Shown in pieces: positions 1 through 9,916 of a DNA stretch of 64,000 nt. A program made the translations under genes and the position numbers. The DNA comes from CAVYXF01 sp963772335 (GTDB taxonomy: Bacteria; Pseudomonadota; Alphaproteobacteria; Rhizobiales; Rhodomicrobiaceae). The stretch's first letter is position 1, and each line of letters starts with the position of its first letter. Where the stretch lies: positions 62,001-126,000 of the forward strand of contig CAVYXF010000005.1 in the NCBI GenBank assembly GCA_963772335.1. The letters run 5' to 3'. The notes beneath the pieces were generated by a model. That model was not told where the DNA came from. It searched no databases and saw nothing but the letters and a program-made list of their open reading frames with translations.

Positions 1-962
1 CCCCACTCATTGTCATACCAGGCCATCACCCGCACCAGCCGCCCGTCGACGATCTGCGTCTGGTTGAGATCGAAGGTGGCGGAGTGCGGATCGTGATTGA
101 AGTCGGTCGACACCAGCGGCTCCTTCGTGACCGCGAGGATGCCCTTCAGCTCCTGTTCGTGCCGCGCTGCTCCATCGCAGCGTTGACCTCGTCGACCGTG
201 GTCTGGCGCGGTCGGGATGAAGTTCAGGTCGATGACCGAGACGTTCGGCGTCGGTACGCGGATCGCGGTGCCGTCGAGCTTGCCGGCGAGTTCGGGCAGC
301 ACCAGCCCGACCGCCTTGGCGGCGCCGGTCGTGGTCGGGATGATGTTCAAGCGCGGCGGCGCGGCGCGCGGTGCAGGTCCTTGTGCTCGACGTCGAGAAT
401 ACGCTGGTCGTTGGTGTACGAGTGGATGGTCGGTCATATAGCCGGACGTGATGCCGCACAGATCGTTCAGCACCTTGGCGACCGGCGCCAGGCAGTTGGT
501 GGTGCAGGACGCGTTCGAGACCACCTGGTGCTTCGGCTCGAGCTTGTCGTGATTGACGCCGTAGACGACGGTGAGGTCCGCGCCCTTGGAAGGAGCCGAG
601 ACCAGCACCTTCTTGGCGCCGGCGTTCAGGTGGACGGAGGCTTTCTCCTTATCGGTGAAAATGCCGGTGCACTCCATCACCACATCGACACCCATATCGC
701 GCCAGGGCAGCTTGTTCGGATCGCGCTCGGCGAGCACCTTGAACGGGCCATGGCCGACATCCATCATGTCGCCATCAATTTTTACGTCTCCATTGAAGCG
801 CCCGTGCACCGAATCATATTTAAACAGATGTGCGTTCGTCGCGACCGGACCGAGGTCGTTGATGGCGACCAGTTGCAGATCCCGGCGGTCGTTCTCGATC
901 ATGGCGCGCAAGATGTTGCGCCCGATGCGCCCAAAACCGTTGATTGCGACCTTGATTGCCAT
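1..962 (-). CDS. gap: Glyceraldehyde-3-phosphate dehydrogenase, type I (3' end cut by window, frameshifted)
   Basis: Glycolytic/gluconeogenic enzyme that oxidises and phosphorylates glyceraldehyde 3-phosphate with NAD. Reading leftwards from ATG at 960-962, the N-terminus starts MAIKVAINGFGRIGRN, the NAD-binding Rossmann motif. The catalytic cysteine motif SNASCTTNCLAP follows, and the first bases of the window encode WYDNEWG, a hallmark near the C-terminus. So only the last few dozen codons lie outside the window. At least two frameshifts (near 430 and 340-350, more before 200) break the reading frame although family residues continue in the other frames, which points to base-calling errors rather than decay. 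The opposite strand carries a long open frame across this gene that is only a shadow. Family identification is secure; the exact protein sequence is not. Confidence 0.93.
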   Translation of the reverse strand, partial: MAIKVAINGFGRIGRNILRAMIENDRRDLQLVAINDLGPVATNAHLFKYDSVHGRFNGDVKIDGDMMDVGHGPFKVLAERDPNKLPWRDMGVDVVMECTGIFTDKEKASVHLNAGAKKVLVSAPSKGADLTVVYGVNHDKLEPKHQVVSNASCTTNCLAPVAKVLNDLCGITSGYMTDHPLVHQRPAYSRRRAQGPAPRAAPPRLNIIPTTTGAAKAVGLVLPELAGKLDGTAIRVPTPNVSVIDLNFIPTAPDHGRRGQRCDGAARHEQELKGILAVTKEPLVSTDFNHDPHSATFDLNQTQIVDGRLVRVMAWYDNEW

Positions 963-1284
963 GTGAATACCTCCGCCTTCGTCGTCCCGACCTGGTGCGA
1001 TTGGCGCGTCCTGCGCCGCGTCCTAGTGGTAATTGATGAGTTTCAGGCCAAAAGGCAAGGCGTTTTCAGGCCGCAGCGGCACTGATGTTGTGTTAGCTTG
1101 GGGAGAATGACGGGTTATTATCATTAAGCTTTTTTTAAATCGCTGCTGGCAAAGTGACGGTAGTTCAAAGGGTTGATTTTATCTTGTTCATTGCGGCAAG
1201 AGGGAAGACCCGGGAAGTCCGATCATGTTGCACCCTGTCTGTTAAGGGCGCCAGCGGCTGGTCAAAGGGGGAGTTGGCCAAGGC
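963..1284. other. Divergent intergenic region between gap and the DUF4164 gene
   Basis: This 322-base gap separates two divergently read genes, so it should hold promoters for both. It contains an AT-rich stretch at 1113-1140 with a run of seven T residues, unlike the GC-rich surroundings. No open frame with coding character was seen, and no operator could be named with confidence. Confidence 0.5.
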
Positions 1285-1590
1285 ATGAGCAGGCCAGCGG
1301 AAATGAGACAGAGCAACGGCGCGCGGAGCATGGCCAAGTCCGGCGGGGGAAAGACAGGAGTTCGGCGGCAGGCGGGGAGCGGCAGCCGGAGATCCGACAA
1401 CAGCAATTCGGAAGCCAAGGGCGTCGATGCCGATATCGCACGCCTGCGGCAGGAAGCCGAGCAGTTGCGTGAGGCGCTGGAGAGCGAGCAGCAGCGCACC
1501 AGGCAGCTCGAAGAAACGCATGCGACGGTCGCCGACCGCCTCCAAAAGGCGATCGCGTCCATCAGGCAGTTATTGGAACGACAGGGCTGA
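1285..1590 (+). CDS. DUF4164 family small coiled-coil protein
   Basis: 101-residue protein with a basic, low-complexity N-terminus (about residues 1-45) and a heptad-rich coiled coil from about residue 48 to the end, containing repeated EAEQLREALESEQQRT-type spacing. Position immediately upstream of zapA in the same direction is the usual setting of DUF4164 genes in Hyphomicrobiales. No enzyme motif is visible; a structural or division-linked role is only an inference from the neighbour. A second ATG at 1330 (MAKSGGG) is an alternative start that would remove part of the disordered N-terminus. Confidence 0.75.
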   Translation: MSRPAEMRQSNGARSMAKSGGGKTGVRRQAGSGSRRSDNSNSEAKGVDADIARLRQEAEQLREALESEQQRTRQLEETHATVADRLQKAIASIRQLLERQG

Positions 1591-1624
1591 CGTCTTGGCG
1601 CCCTGACGATCGAAGGAGGGCGCA

Positions 1625-1994
1625 ATGGGCCACGTGACGGTGGAAGTCAATGGCCGGCAGTACAAGATGTCCTGTGAGGCGGGGGCGGAGAAGCGGGTCG
1701 CCGATCTGGCGGCCTTTGTCGACGGTCTGGTGCAGGACATCAAGGGCGGATACCGGCATATTCAGGATGAGCGCGTCTATCTGATGGCGGCGATCATGGT
1801 CGCCGACCAGCTCTTCGAAGTCCGCGACGAGCTGCAGGCGACACTGGCGCAGATTTGCAATCTGCGCTCCTTTCAGGCAACCGACAGCACGATGACCTAT
1901 GTGCCGACGAATGACGTCGCGCGGATCGTCGATGCCATCATCGCGCCGGCTGCAGGCGCTCGAGGAGAAGCTCGCGCGGACCGGCACGGGCTGA
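1625..1994 (+). CDS. zapA: Cell division protein ZapA (late frameshift)
   Basis: ZapA is a small Z-ring-associated protein that crosslinks FtsZ filaments. The start MGHVTVEVNGRQYKMSCEAG is the family's N-terminal beta-hairpin, followed by the helix ending in VYLMAAIMVADQLFE. The gene follows DUF4164 by 34 bases and has a GGAGGG ribosome-binding site just upstream at 1615-1620. Near 1945-1950 the frame slips: continuing in the original frame gives an implausible tail, whereas the +2 frame gives RLQALEEKLARTGTG and a stop at 1992-1994, the coiled-coil end expected for ZapA. I therefore place the end at 1994. The slip is probably an indel error. Confidence 0.9.
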
Positions 1995-2409
1995 GCCCTT
2001 ACATTTTGCGGAGCTCTCAGTATCGGGCCGCAGCCTGAAGCGAATTACGCTGTCTCGCCAAAGGTGAGGGTTGTCCAGCGGCTGCTCCGCATCCCGAGCC
2101 GGCCAGGCGAGGCGGAATGCGATTGGGGCATGACCCGCCATCTTCACACGGACAGTGCGCTATCGCCTGCGCGTCGAAGCTGCCGAACCGAGCATCCCAG
2201 TTCACGGCCGAGTTTGACCCGAAGGCGACCAACTCTGGCCGTCTGGTCATTCCCGCAAAGCGGTGTTTGCGGTCGCTACCATAGCTGACAACGGAGCGCG
2301 GTCTCTATGCACCTCTGCCGTTACTGCCTCGGGGAAGGCGCCGGCTAGGCTGACCTCGAATGCAGCGTTCGATCTATTTGGTCACCCTTCGAGCTTCGAG
2401 GTGCTTCAA
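1995..2409. other. Intergenic region after zapA; expected site of 6S RNA, not confirmed
   Basis: This 415-base stretch has no convincing gene. In many alphaproteobacteria the 6S RNA gene (ssrS) lies directly after zapA. The first part (about 2000-2190) is GC-rich with several short complementary segments and could hold it, but I could not fold it into the 6S secondary structure by eye. From about 2280 the composition becomes AT-richer, marking the edge of the next, probably acquired, segment. Confidence 0.3.
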
Positions 2410-2894
2410 TTAGCTAAACACCCATTTTTCCGCTTGCATCATTTCTAATAACTTTAGGTGGGGGCGTTTAAACTCGGTATCATCGAGCACATCTGGAATT
2501 CGTGGGCGCCGATCTGGATCACCGCGCAATCGTTCCATGGTAACAACACTTAGCCCCCGTTGGACAGCCATAGCAATGACGTAAGTGTCGGCTGCTGTTC
2601 TTTGTTAATTTCTTTCACAAGCTCTGGATATTTTTCGAGCACGCGGCGCATGATGGCTCGCTCATCCGTGTCGGGCTCGAAAAATGCTTCTTCGCGTTCC
2701 TTAAGCCATCCCTTCAGTTCATCGGAACCTTTACGCCCGGCTTCTTCTGAGACTTCGCGGGGTGCGATCAAACGGCCTTCTTTAATCAGCCTATCTATTT
2801 TGGTCCAGACGCACGGGAATACATCTGGTGGATACACTCGTTCCCAGCCTTCGAGCAGCGCACTGGTATCAAGGCAATACACAGTACCCACCAT
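2410..2894 (-). CDS. DUF4411 family PIN-like protein, putative toxin (frameshifted)
   Basis: Starting at 2894 the protein reads MVGTVYCLDTSALLEGW, with the early aspartate of PIN-like nucleases (LDTSALL). Near 2593 the frame shifts; after it the other frame reads ADTYVIAMAVQRGLSVVT and then IPDVLDD, the conserved second half of DUF4411 proteins, ending at a stop at 2410-2412. The full product is about 161 residues, the usual family length. The gene lies just downstream of an XRE/ImmA-IrrE gene in the same direction, a common DUF4411 arrangement interpreted as toxin-antitoxin-like. Codons are AT-richer than in flanking genes, suggesting transfer. RNase activity is inferred from the PIN-like fold and not shown. 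Confidence 0.8.
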
Positions 2895-3047
2895 TCGTCA
2901 GCTCCCCGGCGCAAACGCTGCTTGCTCAAGCTTGCTAAATTGACGCGTCCGCACATTCAGATAGTCGGTGGCTTCTGCGACGATCCACCAGACATAATAT
3001 GTTTGAATAACAAGGCGGGCGAGAGGCTCCACCCATAGTAGATAACG

Positions 3048-4145
3048 TCATTCTAAAAGGTTCAGGCCCACCTTTTTTAGCTTTGGCACGTTGCTTTTCT
3101 TTCTTAGCATCGATTGCCGCTTCGGTTCGCGCAGAGAATTCATCTCGCCTTCACGGTAGAACGCCTCGGTCGTGAGACCAAGTGTCAGCAAACGGCGCAG
3201 GGTTGCTTCCTGACTAACATTAAAATCAGAACCGATAGAACTAAGACTTTCATCGTCCCAAGTCGAGGCCTTGGCGCGCCTGTGTGCAATAATGACCGGA
3301 TGGTTGAGGAATGCTCGCTCAGGCATTAATAGGGCGGCCGCAGCGGCATTGCAAAATACCTCGATCGCGCGGGCTTCGGGTGGACGCTCCGTGTCCGCAT
3401 TAGTAGACCTAAAATCGGTTAAAGCGGATTTGCGAAGCGCGAGATGCATTAATTCATGAGCTAGTGAAAAAGTCTTAGCGTTTGGAAAGTCAGCATTATT
3501 AACAGCAATTATAGGCAAAATTTCGTGCGGAACTGCAAATCCGCGTGCTTCGCTCCTTTCAACTTCGGATGTTTGAAAGACAAGAATGCCTGCTGTTTCG
3601 ATTATCTTGCGCCATGCGCGAAAGCCTTCATCCCCGTTACCCCAACTCGCCTGTTCGGTCGAGCTAATGCCAGAATTTTGCGAGACGTGCAGCCAGTTCT
3701 TCCGGAGACGTCCGACGACACCTAGGAATGATGAATTTTGGTGGTGCTTCACCCAGTTCCTCGAATAATTCTAGCGCTGCTTCGCGGCGCTCTTGCGCCT
3801 GTCGTACTTCAAGGGCTAAGCGTGGACTTAAACGACCAGCAACAACGCCCGGTAACCGACGGAAATCCTGTAGGGGGCGAAAATCAGTTGGTGACTTTGG
3901 CAGAAAAGTGCTGTCGGTCGCTTGTACTTATTCGCAAGCAAGCGAAGTTGCCGCATAGTTGGATGATCCTCGCCATTCTCCCAAGCTTCAATTTTTGAAA
4001 CTGAGGTGTGCGCTGCCTTTGCCGCGGCCTCTATGTCAAGATGCGCGCTCTCTCTTGCCCACCGGAGAACAGCGGGCGTAATGGGTGCCTTGGGGCTTTT
4101 TTCGGGCATAAGCAGCAATCTGGCGGCTTGACCGTCTGAGTTCAA
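3048..4145 (-). CDS. XRE-family regulator fused to ImmA/IrrE metallopeptidase (frameshifted)
   Basis: Two frames together give one protein of about 365 residues. The N-terminal part (4145 to about 3830) has an XRE helix-turn-helix: ITPAVLRWARES then SVSKIEAWENGEDHPT. The frame then slips near 3860 (DFRPLQDFRRLPGV and LALEVRQAQERREAAL follow in another frame) and again near 3690. The C-terminal part carries the zinc-peptidase motif HELMHLAL, with the expected NADFPNAKTFSLAHE lead-in. The fused architecture is typical of antitoxin-regulators paired with DUF4411 toxins. Start could be ATG at 4143 or at 4107 (MPEKSPK). Stop is at 3048. AT-rich codon use matches the DUF4411 gene. Function as autoregulating antitoxin is inferred from the family and context. 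Confidence 0.8.
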
Positions 4146-4415
4146 TGTATGTGATTTGCTGGTGCCCGGTCACGCACCGTAAACAACACCCAACATTGGC
4201 TACCTCGAGCGAAATCGCAGAAATTCTAATGGAAACCTGCACACGCCGAGGGGGCCTACTCTCCCGACAATGGCGGCGAAGGCGGACGTGAGGCGTCTTC
4301 TGTCGCTGGCGAGTGGCACGAACGAGGCCATTCCGGCGGTGTTGAACATCCGGCTCAACAGCCGGTTGTGACCCGAAGACGACCATCGGCCACCATCGCT
4401 CTACGTTCACAAAGC
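4146..4415. other. Noncoding gap upstream of the XRE-ImmA/IrrE gene
   Basis: This 270-base stretch lies between the end of the DUF2167 gene and the start of the XRE-ImmA/IrrE gene, both read leftwards. It presumably holds the promoter and operator of the regulator, since such proteins usually autoregulate. No clear palindrome was identified. Confidence 0.4.
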
Positions 4416-5305
4416 CTACCTTCTCAATCGAAGCAATCGTGCTGCCCAATTCCAAGAAAAAGACGAACGGCAGTAGCGCCAGGAACCAGATCTTCTTTAG
4501 CAGCAGCAGCGCAATTCCTATCAGTCCGGCGGCTGCCGCCCCGGTGGCCTTCTTACCAGAACCGGTTAGCGTCTTATAAACAAGAGCGCCGACGCCGAAG
4601 GTCGCCACTGTATCCAAGCCAGGGCTAAAATCGGCATAACGCCCGCCGTCGTTGTACTTGTATGCATGAACGGCCGGCTGGAGCACATTAGATGTGCCAT
4701 TGAACATTGCCGCGGTGCCAATCCAGGTGATTGCTGCAAAGCCTTTTCTACCTAGCTTAAGGGCTCTTGCATTGACTATCTGATCACCGGAATCGGCATG
4801 TGCTTAATGGCCCAGTAGACCATGGCATTTGTTCTATCGAGTTTCGGCTCTACAACCCATCCATCAATATGAATATTCGGGTAACCCGGCGCTCGGTGCG
4901 CATTTGATTTATTGGTATTTTCTTGAATAACAGCCATGATTTTTGAGGGCTCAATAAACGCGTCCCAGTCATCTGTCTTCAAGTAGCCAACTTCGCTAAA
5001 TTCATATGTTGAGACACCACCGGTGAAAGGCCCTTCTACTTTCATCACCAGTGCGTCGGGCTTGAAATCACCATGGCCTTCCGTAATACGCACGATCGGC
5101 TGCCTCCGCGCCAAGCACCAGCGCGTCCTCATTGGCCAGAGATCGTAGAGTTGCCGGCAGGCAAAGACTGCGAGCCAGGACCATACTGCCAATTAAGTCG
5201 CGAGATTCGCCGGCCATCTGCTTGATGAGAGCGGTCTCGCTATGGAGACCAATCGAACTGAGCAGAACAGAAATGGCAGTAAGGCAAATTTGCGTATCAT
5301 TTTCA
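4416..5305 (-). CDS. DUF2167 domain membrane protein (multiple frameshifts)
   Basis: Reassembled from three frames. ATG at 5303-5305 starts a hydrophobic, signal-like N-terminus (MKMIRKFALLPFLFC). The middle, from about 5100, reads FEVGY-type DUF2167 sequence: EVGYLKTDDWDAFIEP, then SNAHRAPGYPNIHIDGWV. After another slip near 4780 comes NARALKLGRKGF and GGRYADFSPGLDTVATFG, then a lysine-rich turn and a hydrophobic helix (LIGIALLLLKKIWFLALLP) as the membrane anchor. A further slip after that would end the protein at 4416 with the basic tail ARLLRLRR. Family members are membrane-anchored proteins of about 290 residues without known function. At least three frameshifts make the exact ends uncertain. 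Confidence 0.72.
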
Positions 5306-5764
5306 TTCCCTAAATTCTTATTCGGCCAGCTATAGGGGATCGCGACCACGACATCTATGCAAAGCAGTTTATTCCACAACAAAAATGGCGAGCCACGGGT
5401 GCGGTATTACAGCCGTAGTCGAAAATGATGGCCGTGATACCTCCGGTTGTCTGGCTAAATGCGTTAATCGTGATACTTACCACCGACAGCTAACTAATTG
5501 CTGCTTTTGGCCCATCGCGCACCGACCTGCGCGTCCGGGCGGAGTTTGGAATCACCGGCAAGGTGGCCTGTCGCTGATGTCACAAGCGGCGAGGCCTGCA
5601 GCGGGTGAGGGGACCGGCAGGGGCATGGCGGTCGGAACCTCCATGCGGAAGCGGACGCGCCAATCCAGCACGCCCGTTGGAGAAGCCGATATAACCCGCG
5701 CAAACGTGCTCGCCCACTGGCGCATGCCGCCCGACTTGGCTATTTTTGCCCCCGGCTTTACGCG
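5306..5764. other. Region without a supportable gene
   Basis: This stretch of about 460 bases has open frames on both strands, but none shows recognisable protein features. AT-rich sequence up to about 5510 continues the style of the preceding segment, then GC-rich sequence resumes, so the right edge of the atypical segment is near 5500. The missing N-terminus of the following TPR-caspase gene may begin within the last 150 bases. Confidence 0.4.
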
Positions 5765-7966
5765 GTGGGCATTACCGATGCGGGCGCACAACTTTCGCCG
5801 TTACGGCGTTTCTCTGGCTCGCAGTTCCCGGATAGGCCCTTCTCTACCAACTGGCATGATGGCAACCAGAACGAGAACGAAACGGTCGGCCGGCTTGGCT
5901 GCTCGCGCATCATCGACAGCGGCGTGCGCAGGGATCGCGAGATCGCCTTCAACAATCGCGGCCTCGCTGATTTCCACCAGGGCAATTTCCAACAGGCGAT
6001 CGCCTACTACGATGTCCGCCCTCGATGTTATGCCGGGGCTACACCTTTCCGTTAAATTAACCGGTGCCTGGTCTATCACCTGAGCGGGCAGTACACCCGA
6101 CCGCGCGATGGCCTACTGCACCCAGGCGATCCGGCTCGATCCGCGCGACGCCGACGCCTGCACAAGGATCGTGGGCGCTCCAATCACGCCAAGGGTGACT
6201 ACGATCGGGTGATCGCCGATTACGACCAGGCCATTCGCCTCGATCCAAGATATGCCCTCGCCTACACCAACGGCGCCTTCTCCTATCATGAGAAAGGCAA
6301 TTACGATCAGGCGATTGCCGACTACGACGCAGCGATCCAGCTCGATCCGAAGTCTGCGCACGCCTACAATCACCGCGGCGTGGCGTATCCCACAAGGGCG
6401 ACCTGGCCGCGCCCTTGCCGACCTCGACGAGGCCATCCGGCTCGATCCCAAATATGCGGACCCCTACACCAACCGCGGCGACGTCTGGAGCCAGGGCGAC
6501 TTCGATCGCGCCATTGCCGACTACGACGAGGCGCTCCGGCTGAATTCGAGATCCGTGCTTGCCTTCAGCCACCGCGGCATCGCGTACTACTACAAGGGCG
6601 ACTACGATCGCGCCATTGCCGACTACGATGAGGCGATCCGGCTCAACCCGAAATATGCGGCTGCCTACACCAACCGCGGCAGAGCCTGGTACGGCAAGCA
6701 CGACTACGATCGCGCCCTTGCCGACCTCGACAAGGCGATCCGGCTCGATCCGAAGGATGGCATCGCCTACACGGACCGCGGCGAAGTTGGCCAAAGGCGA
6801 ATACGACCACGCCATTGCCGATTTCGACGAGGCGATCCGGCCCAATCCGAAAGCTGCCGACGTCCGCGCCGACCGCGGGGAAATCTGGGCAGCCAAGGGC
6901 GACTACTCACGCCATTGCCGACTTCGACGAGGCGATCCGGCTCGATCCAAATATGCTCACGCCTACAGCAATCGCGGCTATGCCTATCAGGCGCAGGGCC
7001 GTTTCCAGCGGGCGATCGCCGACTACTACGAGGCGCTGCGGCTTGATCCCAAGGCGCCCAACGTGCAGACCGGCGCGCCGAGGCGATGCAGCACGCGGCA
7101 GGAAAGCCGGTCGAGACCGAAAGGACGACGGGCGGGCCGGTGAAAGAACGCGGCAAAGCCGACCCTGCCGCAGCTCCCGACCGCCTCGACCGGCCGGCGG
7201 GTCGCGCTGGTGATCGGCAACAGCGGCTACAAGATGGTGTCGCCGCTCCCCAATCCAGAGGGCACGATGCTGCCGTGATCGCCGCCGAGCTGACCCAGCT
7301 CGGCTTCGAGGTGATGGCCCTGTTCGACCTCACCGTCGGCGAGATGCGCCGGCGGCTCGCCCAGTTCGAGGAGAAGGTTTCGGCAGCGGACTGGGTGCTG
7401 GTGTCGACGCCGGCCACGGCATGGAGTTCGACGGCCGCAACTGGCTGATCCCGGTGGATGCCCGGCTTGCCAAGATGATCTATGTTCCCTACGAGACCAT
7501 CGTGCTTCTACCGGGTCATGGACCGGGTGAACGGAGCGAGCAAGCTGCGCATCGTCATGCTGGATGCTGGCCGTAACAACCCGTTCCTGTCGACCATGCA
7601 GGTGGCGGGGCGCTCGCGCGCGGTCGAGCGCGGTCTCGCCAAGATCGAGCCGGAGCATGGCGAGGTGGGTACTCCACGCTGCCCTCGACGGCAACGTCGC
7701 GATCGACGGCATCGGCGAGCACAGCCTGTTCACCACGGCGTTGCTCAAGCACATGAACGAGGACCTGTTCTTCAGCTTGGCCGATTCTTCCGCAAGGTGA
7801 CCTCGAGCAGCGTGCTTGAAACCGACTGATCCGAAAGCAGGAGCCGTTCGTCAATGGCCGCCTGCCGGACCAGGGTCTTCTTTTCGCGCTGCTGATAATG
7901 GCGAGCACTCTATACGGCGCAGTAAGAGGGCAGCCGGATCCACCTGGAATCGCTCGGAACATCTGA
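5765..7966 (+). CDS. TPR-repeat protein with C-terminal caspase-like (peptidase C14) domain, heavily frameshifted
   Basis: About ten tetratricopeptide repeats run from roughly 5935 to 7060 with 102-base periodicity; each has the YDRAIADYDEAIRLDPKYA-type core. From about 7195 a caspase p20 domain follows: RVALVIGNSGYKMVSPLPNP, the catalytic histidine region AGHGMEFDGRNWLIPVDAR (7419-7475 in the shifted frame) and the p20 end LRIVMLDAGRNNPF. The caspase C-terminal part is seen as TTALLKHMNED and RKQEPFVNGRLP, ending near 7966. Residue 3 of the usual LDACRDNPF motif is glycine instead of the nucleophilic cysteine. At least ten frameshifts occur. The N-terminus is not clear; the segment REIAFNNRGLADFHQGNF at 5938 is the first sure repeat. 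Bacterial proteins of this build are thought to be signalling or death-related proteases; activity is unproven and doubtful here. Confidence 0.75.
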
Positions 7967-8099
7967 CTCGGTTCACGCCGAGACATGAAGACAGGCCGGT
8001 CGGCGCAATCTGCGGGATTGCCGATAGAATCCGCGTTAAGCACTTGCCTGTAGCTTAGGGGCGCGGGCCGTTCTGCTTGCGCCGAGGGCGCCGGCATGA

Positions 8100-9625
8100 A
8101 CTATGCATAGAAAGTACTGCCGATGATCTGGGCCAGTTCCGCGGACATGCGCGCCACTCTCCCGGCTTTCTACCGGTCGGGAAGCCATCATCGAATTCAA
8201 GATGGACGTCTTGATCATCGATGCGAACCAGAATTTCCTCAAGGTGATGGGCTACACCATCAACGAGGTCACCCCGCGCTGACTCATTCTGATATTCGTC
8301 GATGACGGCGAACGGGTGAGTCCGGCCTACCGCGAATTCTGCCGGGAGCTCAACCGGGGAACAGAACCATTGCACGCGAGTTCCGGCGCGTGGCGAAAGG
8401 TGGCAAAGAGGTCTGGATCGAAGCATCGTACAATCCTGTGCTCGGCCGCGACGGGGAGGCCGGACCCAAGGTTGTGCAAAGGGTACCGACATTACGGCCG
8501 AGAAATGCGCTGCCGCCGACATGGAAAGGACAGATTGACGCGATCCATCGCTCCCAGGCCGTTTGTCCATTTCCATCTCAACGGCAATGTCGGGACAGCC
8601 GACTGTAACTTCCTGGATGCATTTGGCGTATTCATTGGGCGAAATCCAGGCCAGGCATCATTCGATGTTCCTCGACTCTGCCGAACGCGGCAGTGCGGCC
8701 AATAAGGCGTTCTGGCAGGTCCTGCGGCGCGGTGCATTTCAGTCCGGCGAATACCGGCGTTCTTGGCTAGGGTGGCCGGGAAGGTCTGGATCCAGGCGTC
8801 GTACAACCCATTTCGATCCCAGCGGCAAGCTGGTAAAGGCGGCAAAGTTCGCCATCGATATCACCAAGGCGGCGCAACTGCGGGATGCAGCTTACCCTGA
8901 GTGGCGGGCAAACCATCGACGCCGACCTTACCCAGCATCAACGACGCGATGCAGAAGACCGATCGCCAGATCTCGGCTGCTGTCGATGCCCCACCAGCGC
9001 ATCTACGGCAACCCGCCAGTCAGCCGCTTCGGCAGCGGAGGAAACTGGTCGCCTCGGTGCAGGAGATCAGCCGCCGCGTGCACCAGGCCTCTTAAGTGTC
9101 GGCGAGCGCGGTTGCATAGACCGGCTGGCGCCAATGAGTATCATCGGCGGGCTTTCGAGGGCAGCGGAGCGGATCGGCGAGGCTATACGGCTCATCAACA
9201 GCGTTGCCGCGCAAACCAACCTTTTGGCGCTGAATGCCACCATCGAGGCGGCCCGCGCCGGCGAGGCCGGCAAGGGCTTTGCGGTGGTGGCGGCGGAGGT
9301 GAAGACGCTGGCCGGCCAAACCGCCAAGGCGACAGAGGAAATCTCGAGCCAGATCTCCGCCGTCCAGACCTCGACCAGCGGCGTCGTGAATGCCATTCAG
9401 GAGATCACCGGCATCATCGGCACCATCAGCGAGACCTCCGGCGCCATCGCCGCCGCGATCGAGCAGCAGTCGGCGGTTACGCAGGAAATCTCCTCGAACA
9501 TGCAGATGGCGTCCTCGCGGGTGTCGACGATTGCCGAAAGTATGAGCCAGATCGCCGAGGCGACCCGGGCCGCGACCCGCTCGACGCGCAAGGTGAAGGA
9601 AGCCTCGATTGGGCTTGTGGGGTGA
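8100..9625 (+). CDS. Methyl-accepting chemotaxis protein with two PAS domains (frameshifted)
   Basis: Cytoplasmic chemoreceptor. Two PAS domains are readable across frames: the first includes IIDANQNFLKVMGYTINEV and GGKEVWIEASYNPVLG (about 8190-8450); the second includes EIQARHHSMFLDSAERGS (about 8640-8880). The signalling domain follows: INSVAAQTNLLALNATIEAA and GKGFAVVAAEVKTLAGQT mark the receptor hairpin tip near 9190-9320, and the protein ends with TRKVKEASIGLVG at 9625. No membrane segment is seen. PAS domains of this type often bind heme or flavin, but no ligand residue can be named. It resembles the receptor at 50952-53206, so it likely feeds the same kinase. The start is uncertain because of frameshifts before 8200. 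Confidence 0.8.
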
Positions 9626-9691
9626 CAAACACCTGAACCGGCAGGATCACCGCTTTCTTGCGTCACGTCAGCGATCTATAGTCTCGACATT

Positions 9692-9730
9692 CGAAAAACA
9701 GGCCGGACGATACGCCGGCCTGTTTTCGTT
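9692..9730 (+). terminator. Rho-independent terminator after the PAS chemoreceptor
   Basis: A strong stem: the left arm ends ...AACAGGCCGG and the right arm begins GCCGGCCTGTT..., with a loop of about seven bases and a T run on the right side. Because the left arm is preceded by A residues it could work in both directions. It lies 67 bases after the receptor's stop codon. Confidence 0.75.
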
Positions 9731-9916
9731 GCGGCTGCCCGCTTCCGCCGACAGCCCGGCCGACTCCCAAGGATAAATTGCTGTTCTCCAGCAGCACAAA
9801 ATGTCCTTGATGCCGCCGCAATTGGCTGTTGTTGAGGCCCGTGCTGATTTTCACCAGATATCTCTGAAGAGATCCCAGGAAATCAGTGCGCTTCAACTTC
9901 CGCCTTGTGAGGCGCC

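Noticed and set aside
84..1085. A 333-residue open frame on the plus strand
   Set aside because: It is antisense to gap, whose motifs are unmistakable on the minus strand.
4036..4370. The arginine-rich extension after the DUF2167 membrane helix as part of the protein
   Set aside because: The composition changes abruptly and a neighbouring frame gives a short basic tail and stop that fits the family, so the extension is probably a frameshift artefact.
6200..7060. 102-base periodic repeats that might suggest a CRISPR-like or satellite array
   Set aside because: The period equals 34 codons and the encoded protein is a typical TPR, so it is a coding repeat.
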